Shown here: positions 1-3,965 of the stretch, in pieces
Position numbering within the stretch: the first letter of the stretch is position 1
Layout of the letters: each line of letters opens with the position of its first letter
DNA from: Acidobacteriaceae bacterium
GTDB lineage: Bacteria; Acidobacteriota; Terriglobia; Terriglobales; Acidobacteriaceae
Direction: 5' to 3'
Assembly: GCA_030040395.1 (NCBI GenBank)
Contig: JASHTU010000196.1
Span: forward strand, 1 to 5,257
Length of the DNA stretch: 5,257 bases
The notes under the pieces: model-generated
Database searches by the model: none
Told to the model about the DNA's origin: nothing
The model's input: only the letters and a program-made list of their open reading frames with translations
Program-made: the position numbers and the translations under genes

Positions 1-44
1 GCCACGGGTTCGATCTGGCGCAGTCGAACGCGACCAACCTGTGA
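1..44 (+). CDS. C-terminal tail of an unidentified protein (partial, left edge)
   Basis: Reading from base 3, the frame gives HGFDLAQSNATNL and then TGA at 42-44. Twelve of the 13 sense codons end in G or C, which matches the codon habit of the clear genes in this window. That is the only support for coding. The family cannot be recognised from 13 residues. A competing minus-strand frame is open from an ATG at 124-126 to the left edge, but its third positions are mixed and its protein resembles nothing I know. Confidence 0.35.
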   Translation, partial: HGFDLAQSNATNL

Positions 45-139
45 TGCAACATTCTCGCGTGGCCTTTATTTGACCGGAGCTCTTCGATAGTCTGTCCGGA
101 ATCTCCTTTACAATAAGCCTTTGCATAACGAGGTCGATT
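45..139. other. unassigned intergenic stretch before the MITE-like element
   Basis: This stretch is richer in A+T than the genes to the right. I see no convincing gene, promoter or terminator. The only local symmetry is a 5-bp pairing of CCGGA (74-78) with TCCGG (95-99), too short and too widely spaced to call a terminator. Confidence 0.3.
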
Positions 140-163
140 CTAGAGCCTGTTATTAACTTTGGG
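140..163 (+). repeat. left terminal inverted repeat of the MITE-like element
   Basis: This 24-base arm pairs perfectly with 389-412. The match stops cleanly on both sides: base 139 does not pair with 413, nor 164 with 388. Bases 140-143 are the CTAG target copy, and the near-palindrome GTTATTAAC lies within the arm. Confidence 0.9.
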
Positions 164-279
164 ACAGACAGCGTTGCGAGCGAAAATTCGGCCAGACGAG
201 GCCGAGCCCGCAGGCTGTGGCGGGTCCACCGTCAAGGGCGAGAACGAAGTATGGCCAAATTTTCACCGCAACCCTTCGG

Positions 280-379
280 GACGGGGCCAATTTTTTCGAT
301 TTCGTTGTCGCTCGTCGCTAGCAGACACCCGGTATGCGTCCCTCCTCGCTCCTAGAACTCGAAAAAATTGGCTCCCGTC
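280..379. repeat. internal long hairpin inside the MITE-like element
   Basis: Bases 280-299 pair with 359-379 to give a 20-bp stem with one unpaired base (T373). The innermost 14 bp, 286-299 with 359-372, are perfect and contain six consecutive A:T pairs. The loop is 59 nt (300-358) and includes the palindrome GCTAGC at 317-322. The right arm lies only 9 nt inside the right terminal repeat, whereas 116 nt separate the left arm from the left repeat, so the fold is asymmetric. Either strand of the transcript could form it. Confidence 0.8.
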
Positions 380-388
380 GCCGCCCGC

Positions 389-412
389 CCCAAAGTTAAT
401 AACAGGCTCTAG
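389..412 (-). repeat. right terminal inverted repeat of the MITE-like element
   Basis: Exact reverse complement of 140-163. Its outer CTAG (409-412) lies one base from the antitoxin TAG stop at 414-416, so the insertion left the antitoxin reading frame whole. Confidence 0.9.
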
Positions 413-413
413 C

Positions 414-734
414 CTAAGCCGCAGTCGCTGTTTTCCGGGCCGGAAGCACTTTCAACTGCGCACGCATCCCCAGGCGGTCGGAGTAGCAGAGCAGTTTTTC
501 GATGCTCACCTGCGTGATTTTACCGCGCAGCAGGTTACTGACTGCCGGCTGATGCTCGTCCAGGATGTTCACGAGTTGACGTTGGGTATAGCTCCTTTTT
601 TCGATTTCGTCGCGGATGGCGTCGAGCAGATCAGCTTTGACCTTCAACGCCGAGGCCTCGGAACGCGTAAACCCGAGATCGTCTAGAACATCTCCGCGGG
701 TTACGTGATTCACTACGCTAGTCTTTTTGGCCAT
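414..734 (-). CDS. XRE-family antitoxin of a type II toxin-antitoxin module (HTH_37, HigA-like)
   Basis: A 106-residue DNA-binding antitoxin, expected to neutralise the toxin encoded just upstream and to repress their shared promoter. Residues 18-44 (beginning DDLGFTRSEA) form the amphipathic lead-in typical of the HTH_37/COG5606 group. Residues 50-90 form the helix-turn-helix: TQRQLVNIL is the first helix and HQPAVSNLLRGKI (61-73) includes the recognition helix. A basic, alanine-rich tail follows. The ATG at 734 is preferred over the GTG at 737 because AAGGAGG at 741-747 is 6 nt from the ATG but only 3 nt from the GTG. The gene overlaps the end of the toxin gene by 17 nt, so translation is probably coupled. 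The MITE-like element begins one base after the stop. The family call is firm; the exact HigA naming is inference. Confidence 0.9.
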   Translation of the reverse strand: MAKKTSVVNHVTRGDVLDDLGFTRSEASALKVKADLLDAIRDEIEKRSYTQRQLVNILDEHQPAVSNLLRGKITQVSIEKLLCYSDRLGMRAQLKVLPARKTATAA

Positions 735-1089
735 CACTTTCCTCCTTCGTTATCCTCAGTTCGGCAAGAACCGCTTGCAAGCGCGATCGTGCGATTTCAA
801 GGTCGCGGCGGTCTGTCTTGCGGCCGCTCTTCTCAAATGCGTGCAGAACGTAGATCGCTTTGCCAACACGAGTCAGATAAATCAGCCTGTACCAGGTGCG
901 TTCGTCAGAGGCCTTTAACTCCCAGACGCCTCTGCCAATCGATTCCATCCGGCGGGCATCGCAATCCGGTAACAAGCCTTTTTGCAGCCTTCGCAGGGAA
1001 TATCCGAGTACGCTCTTGATCCCTTGCGGGAAAGCGCTCAGCACATCTTTTGCATTGCCCACCCAACGAATCTGCGCGATCTCAATCAC
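718..1089 (-). CDS. Gp49/HigB-like RelE-superfamily toxin of a type II toxin-antitoxin module
   Basis: A 123-residue protein of the phage-derived Gp49-like family (PF05973, COG4679), members of which are RelE-fold mRNA interferases acting on the ribosome. The family layout is visible: the N-terminal strand IRWVG (7-11), the DVLSAFPQGIK helix (15-25), the core WELKASDERTWYRLIYL (56-72), the signature AIYVLHAFEKSGRKT (78-92) and the C-terminal helix DLEIARSRL (96-104). R68, H83, F85 and K87 match conserved basic or aromatic positions of the family. The start is GTG at 1089 and leaves little leader before it. The toxin precedes the antitoxin, the order seen in higBA-type modules and the reverse of relBE. 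G+C is near 52% over 841-900, against 72% over 1681-1740 in udk, which suggests separate acquisition. No truncation or frameshift is seen. Confidence 0.88.
   Translation of the reverse strand: MIEIAQIRWVGNAKDVLSAFPQGIKSVLGYSLRRLQKGLLPDCDARRMESIGRGVWELKASDERTWYRLIYLTRVGKAIYVLHAFEKSGRKTDRRDLEIARSRLQAVLAELRITKEESDGQKD
741..747 (-). promoter_or_regulatory. strong ribosome binding site of the antitoxin gene
   Basis: AAGGAGG on the minus strand lies inside the 3' end of the toxin gene, 6 nt before ATG 734. It is the best Shine-Dalgarno sequence in the window. The toxin start has no comparable site, which would favour more antitoxin than toxin from one message. Confidence 0.75.
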
Positions 1090-1093
1090 GATC

Positions 1094-1116
1094 CCAATAT
1101 ATTATATTTCATATGG
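1094..1116 (-). promoter_or_regulatory. AT-rich promoter and candidate operator of the toxin-antitoxin operon
   Basis: Between the uridine kinase stop and the toxin start lies an AT island unlike its surroundings. On the minus strand it contains a perfect TATAAT (1101-1106). An imperfect inverted repeat flanks that box: CCAATAT at 1094-1100 faces ATATGG at 1111-1116, with one extra base in the left arm. A complete palindrome AATATATT lies at 1096-1103. No good -35 box is visible. Transcription starting about 7 nt past the box would begin close to the GTG at 1089, giving a very short leader. Repression by the antitoxin or the complex here is inferred from family behaviour. Confidence 0.45.
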
Positions 1117-1136
1117 ATTGACGGTTGTTTCGACCA

Positions 1137-1829
1137 CTATATTCCAGCAAGCTGGCCGCGGGCGCGCAGCTCTTTGAGCACGCGTTCGACTTTCCAGTCG
1201 AGGGCGCCGGCTCCGTCGACGCTCAGGTCGGCGCGGACGGCGGAGGGACGCACGTACCGGATGCTGGCGGGAAGGACAGTGGCCACGTATTGGCGGCGCA
1301 CGGACTCGGGTGTACGCCCGCGCTGCTCAACATCGCGCTTCATGCGGCGCTCGAAGCAGAGCTCATCGGGCGTGTCGATGTAGATGCGCAGGTGGTAAAG
1401 CTGCAGAAGCTGGGGGTAATAGAGCGCGAACAGGCCTTCGACGATGAGGAAGGCGCCGGGCGCGATGGTCTGGGTGCGGCCGGGAACGCGGGTATGGGTA
1501 GTGAAGTCATAGAGCGGGCGCTCGATGGCTTCGCCGCGGGAAAGGGCGGCGATTTGAGCGGCAAGAAGCGGCAATTCGATGAGTTCGGGGTCGTCGAAGT
1601 TCTGCTGGAAGCGTTCGGCGAGCGGGAGATGGGCCAGATCGCGGTAGTAGTGATCGAGGGGGAAATGGGTTCCGTCGAGCTCGCGGGCCAACTCGGCGGC
1701 AAGGGTGGTTTTGCCGGAGCCGGAGCAGCCGGCAATGCCCAGCACCACGGGCGGGAATGGAAGCCGCGGAGGATCCGCGACGGAGGGTGATTGACGCGGG
1801 GTCGGGTTCTCGTTGATAGGCTCGCTCAC
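1137..1829 (-). CDS. udk: uridine kinase (uridine/cytidine kinase)
   Basis: Cytoplasmic pyrimidine-salvage enzyme that phosphorylates uridine or cytidine to UMP or CMP using a nucleoside triphosphate. It has 230 residues, close to the 213 of E. coli Udk; the extra length is a proline-rich N-terminal leader of about 25 residues. Motifs in order: Walker A GCSGSGKTT (34-42); DHYYRD (59-64), with the Asp of the nucleoside site; NFDDP (77-81); YDFTTHTR (107-114); the Walker B-like strand LIVEGLFAL (128-136); and the lid RRMKRDVEQRGRT (161-173). The start is GTG at 1829, whose GTGA overlaps the TGA stop of the purine nucleoside phosphorylase gene. This implies an operon with translational coupling; GGAAG lies about 9 nt before the start. 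The only later start candidates, GTG codons at V28/V29, would leave almost nothing before the first strand, so they are unlikely. Confidence 0.94.
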   Translation of the reverse strand: MSEPINENPTPRQSPSVADPPRLPFPPVVLGIAGCSGSGKTTLAAELARELDGTHFPLDHYYRDLAHLPLAERFQQNFDDPELIELPLLAAQIAALSRGEAIERPLYDFTTHTRVPGRTQTIAPGAFLIVEGLFALYYPQLLQLYHLRIYIDTPDELCFERRMKRDVEQRGRTPESVRRQYVATVLPASIRYVRPSAVRADLSVDGAGALDWKVERVLKELRARGQLAGI

Positions 1830-2689
1830 GGGTTGGCTTCCAGGTGCGCGGCGATTTTGGGCGCGAGCCGCTGGAGGAGCGCGGCGAGGCGGCTCTCGAC
1901 CTGGCGGCCGGTTTCGGTCACCTCCTGGTGGCTGAGCGGGGTTGGGCTGAGGCCGGCGGCGAGATTGGTGACACAGGAGATGCCCAACACCTCGATGCCC
2001 ATGTGGCGGGCGACGAGGGTCTCAGGTACGGTGGACATGCCCACCAGAGTGGCTCCAAGGGCGCGGAAGGCGCGCACTTCTGCAGGGGTTTCAAAACTGG
2101 GGCCGGCGGTGGCCAGATATACGCCTTCTTCGAGCGTGAAGCCCTCCTCTTCCGCGGTCTGGCGGGCGAGCGCACGCAGAGGCTTGGAGTAGGCCTCGGT
2201 CATATCGAAGAAGCGCAGGCCAGATCCGGGGCGGAAACCGAAACGCGGCTCGTTGGGGCCGAGGAGGGGATTCCAGCCCATCATGTTGATGTGGTCGCCG
2301 AGCAGCACGAGTTGGCCTACGCGGTAGTTTTCGGCGATGCCGCCGGCGGCGTTGGTGAGCACCACGGCGCGGAGGCCGAGCGCGCCAAGGACACGTATAG
2401 GAAAGGTGACCTGGAGGGGTGTGTAGCCCTCGTAATAATGGACGCGGCCCTGCATCACGATGACGGGGACACCGGCCAACATCCCACACACGATGCGGCC
2501 GGAATGGCCTTCGACGGTAGATTGCGGGAAATGGGGAATGTCGGCGTAGGGGATGACGACAGTGGCGGAAACCGCATCGGCGACCGCGCCCAAGCCCGAG
2601 CCGAGGACGACGCCGATGGCGGGCGCCAGAGAGCCCAGCCGGCAATCGAGAGATGCGGCAGCGTCAGCGACTTGGTCGTAGTAGGTCAT
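1826..2689 (-). CDS. punA: purine nucleoside phosphorylase, trimeric class (6-oxopurine specific)
   Basis: A 287-residue enzyme that splits inosine, guanosine or their deoxy forms with phosphate into the base and (deoxy)ribose-1-phosphate; cytoplasmic purine salvage. The PNP/MTAP family order is intact: GSGLG (30-34), GHSGR (61-65), MQGRVHYYEGY (79-89), LTNAAGGI (111-118), GDHIN (131-135), GPSFETPAEVRA (196-207), VGMSTVPE (216-223) and VTNLAAG (240-246). E200 and N242 correspond to human PNP E201 and N243, which select 6-oxopurines, and H254 to H257. MTA phosphorylase would carry different residues here. Start at ATG 2689 (MTYYDQV) is chosen because bacterial homologues begin similarly. ATG 2719 would add ten residues but overlaps a possible -10 box. 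Neither start has a strong ribosome site. The gene leads a two-gene salvage operon with udk. The symbol could also be written deoD or pnp. Confidence 0.94.
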   Translation of the reverse strand: MTYYDQVADAAASLDCRLGSLAPAIGVVLGSGLGAVADAVSATVVIPYADIPHFPQSTVEGHSGRIVCGMLAGVPVIVMQGRVHYYEGYTPLQVTFPIRVLGALGLRAVVLTNAAGGIAENYRVGQLVLLGDHINMMGWNPLLGPNEPRFGFRPGSGLRFFDMTEAYSKPLRALARQTAEEEGFTLEEGVYLATAGPSFETPAEVRAFRALGATLVGMSTVPETLVARHMGIEVLGISCVTNLAAGLSPTPLSHQEVTETGRQVESRLAALLQRLAPKIAAHLEANP

Positions 2690-2717
2690 GGATGGGCCGG
2701 ATGGCGCGCTCGGGGAC

Positions 2718-2748
2718 ATTTTACAGGCCGGGGATGGCGCATCGTGAA
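2718..2748 (-). promoter_or_regulatory. possible promoter of the PNP-Udk operon
   Basis: On the minus strand TTCACG (2743-2748) stands 19 nt before TAAAAT (2718-2723). The spacing is longer than ideal and the -35 match is weak. The TAAAAT stands out in an otherwise GC-rich gap, and a start site near 2711 would give a leader of about 20 nt before ATG 2689. Confidence 0.25.
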
Positions 2749-2821
2749 TGGGCAAGCCTGGGCGCAACCGAGGCGGCGCAACGCGGCGCCGGCATGGCGG
2801 CGCGGTAAGATGGCAAATGTT

Positions 2822-2839
2822 CGCAGGCTGCGGCCTGCG
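2822..2839 (+). promoter_or_regulatory. GC-rich hairpin in the leader of the pectinesterase gene
   Basis: CGCAGGC (2822-2828) pairs perfectly with GCCTGCG (2833-2839) around a TGCG loop. There is no T-run on either strand, so it is not a classical terminator. It ends 6 nt before the AGAGG at 2846-2850 that would serve the TTG start, so it could affect translation or mRNA stability if transcription begins upstream. A weak -10-like TAAGAT lies at 2806-2811 with no visible -35. Confidence 0.35.
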
Positions 2840-2855
2840 GAAAGCAGAGGCCTGT

Positions 2856-3899
2856 TTGTTCAAGCGTCTTTTTATTGCGGATTTGCTTTTTGCTTTATGG
2901 AGCCTGCCGATTGCTTCAGCGCAGGACGTGTACGTGCGCGTTTCGCACGACGTGAAGACGGGGATCGAGGGGACAACGGAGTTTCCAACCATCCAGATGG
3001 CGATGGACCATCATCCGTTTGCGGGGATGGGGCCGGACGGGAAACCGGGGCGCGTGTATATCCGGGTTGAGCCGGGCGTGTATCACGAGCGCGTGATCGT
3101 GACGCAGAACCACGCCAACATTACGCTGCTGGGCATGGGAAAGTCGCCAGCTGACGTGGTGATTACGAACAGCCTGAACGCGAGAGAGGCGGGGGGGACG
3201 TTTTTTACTGAGTCGGTGGAGATCGACGGCACGGGATTCGAGGCCGACAACATCACGTTTGAGAATGCGGCGGGCAACACAGGGCAGGCAGTGGCGGCGG
3301 CGGTGCGCGCCGATCGCGTGATCTTCAAGCACTGCCGGTTTCTGGGCCATCAGGACACGCTGTTTGCCGACTATGGGCGGCAGCTTTACCTCGATTCCTA
3401 CATCGAGGGCGGAGTGGACTTCATCTTCGGCAATGGGGCGGCGGTCTTCGATCACGATGAGATTCACGCCAACGGACCCGGTTACCTGACCGCGCAGTCG
3501 CGCACCTCTCCCAAACAGACGACCGGCTTCGTGATTCTGGACAGCAAGGTGACGAGCGGCATCGCGCAGCGTTCGGGGACGGGCGCGGATTCGGGCGCGC
3601 GGCGCGAAACGACCAGCCTGGGACGGCCGTGGCGCCCTTTTTCGCGGGTAGTCTACATCGATACGGAGTTGCCGGTGGATGTAATTTCCGGGGGATGGAG
3701 CAAGTGGGGCAACGCGGCGGGCGCGCCGCCGGCGTATTACGGCGAATACCACGACAGCGGGCCGGGGGCAAACCCGCCGGCGCGGGTTGCGTGGTCGCAT
3801 CAGCTTACGGCGCGGCAAGCGGCGCAGTTTCTTCCGAAGAGATTTCTGGCGGGGAAAGACCATTGGGACGCGGAGGCGGAAGCGCGGAAGCTGCCGTAG
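2856..3899 (+). CDS. secreted pectinesterase (pectin methylesterase, CE8 family)
   Basis: Removes methyl esters from homogalacturonan, releasing methanol and exposing pectate to lyases and polygalacturonases; acts outside the cytoplasm. The TTG start at 2856 gives 347 residues. AGAGG lies 5 nt before it, and the protein then opens with a textbook Sec signal: FKR, a hydrophobic core LLFALWSLPIA, and cleavage after ASA at 22. ATG 2817 and an earlier start at 2748 remain possible, but place 13 or 36 odd residues before the signal. CE8 motifs: GVYHERV (74-80), GQAVAAAV (143-150), GHQDTLF (164-170), VDFIFGNG (187-194) and LGRPW (255-259). Q166, D167, D188, R257 and W259 match the oxyanion Gln, the acid/base and nucleophile Asp, and the binding Arg and Trp. 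The 21-residue spacing of the two Asp equals that in Erwinia PemA. It stands alone on this strand before guaA, with no neighbouring pectin genes visible. Confidence 0.95.
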   Translation: MFKRLFIADLLFALWSLPIASAQDVYVRVSHDVKTGIEGTTEFPTIQMAMDHHPFAGMGPDGKPGRVYIRVEPGVYHERVIVTQNHANITLLGMGKSPADVVITNSLNAREAGGTFFTESVEIDGTGFEADNITFENAAGNTGQAVAAAVRADRVIFKHCRFLGHQDTLFADYGRQLYLDSYIEGGVDFIFGNGAAVFDHDEIHANGPGYLTAQSRTSPKQTTGFVILDSKVTSGIAQRSGTGADSGARRETTSLGRPWRPFSRVVYIDTELPVDVISGGWSKWGNAAGAPPAYYGEYHDSGPGANPPARVAWSHQLTARQAAQFLPKRFLAGKDHWDAEAEARKLP

Positions 3900-3905
3900 T
3901 TCTTT

Positions 3906-3933
3906 GCCCGGATTGAGGCGGGCTGCTTTCTTT
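3906..3933 (+). terminator. probable intrinsic terminator after the pectinesterase gene
   Basis: GCCCG (3906-3910) pairs with CGGGC (3919-3923) across an 8-nt loop and is followed by the T-rich TGCTTTCTTT. The stem is short but entirely G:C, and it begins 6 nt after the pectinesterase stop codon. It would separate that gene from guaA. Confidence 0.45.
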
Positions 3934-3960
3934 ACATCCCTCGCCGCGCCCTGCCACACT
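3931..3960 (+). promoter_or_regulatory. candidate guaA promoter giving a leaderless or near-leaderless message
   Basis: TTTACA (3931-3936) matches the -35 consensus at five of six positions. CACACT (3955-3960), 18 nt later, is a poor -10 with three of six. If real, transcription would start at about the guaA GTG (3966). The absence of any Shine-Dalgarno sequence before that codon agrees with this, but the -10 is weak. Confidence 0.3.
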
Positions 3961-3965
3961 GAAGC

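Larger units (their letters stand above)
140..412. mobile_element. MITE-like non-autonomous element with CTAG target duplication
   Basis: The outer 24 bases at 140-163 are the exact reverse complement of 389-412, with no mismatch. The outermost four bases of each arm are CTAG, itself a palindrome. The simplest reading is a 265-bp element (144-408) with 20-bp terminal inverted repeats beginning AGCCTGTTATTAAC, flanked by a 4-bp CTAG duplication. A TA duplication with the element at 143-409 cannot be excluded. The interior holds no credible gene, so any transposase must act in trans. CTAG or YTAR targets are known for the IS5 superfamily and TA targets for IS630/Tc1; assignment to either is inference. 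A second large inverted repeat lies inside at 280-379. The right end is one base past the antitoxin stop codon. Confidence 0.8.

Noticed and set aside
159..686. Plus-strand open frame of 175 codons beginning with TTG
   Set aside because: It runs from inside the MITE-like element into the antisense of the antitoxin gene. The protein is low-complexity and Arg/Pro-rich in its first half, and resembles no family I recognise.
1090..1136. Terminator between uridine kinase and the toxin-antitoxin pair
   Set aside because: The gap is AT-rich but has no GC stem followed by a T-run on the minus strand. The sequence fits a promoter/operator better.
1125..1790. Plus-strand open frame of 221 codons, Gly/Ala/Glu-rich
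   Set aside because: It is antisense to uridine kinase, whose Walker A and other motifs are unambiguous.
2690..2992. N-terminal extension of about 100 residues on the PNP reading frame
   Set aside because: It overlaps the divergent pectinesterase start and signal peptide, is basic and low-complexity, and lies outside the PNP fold. The family start fits ATG 2689.
1844..3070. Plus-strand open frame of 408 codons
   Set aside because: It is antisense to the PNP gene, whose motifs are complete on the other strand, and then crosses the divergent intergenic gap. It is a shadow caused by GC-rich codon structure.
2916..3959. Minus-strand open frame of 347 codons
   Set aside because: It lies opposite the pectinesterase gene, which has an intact signal peptide and all catalytic motifs. 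The antisense product is Arg/Pro-rich with no recognisable domain.
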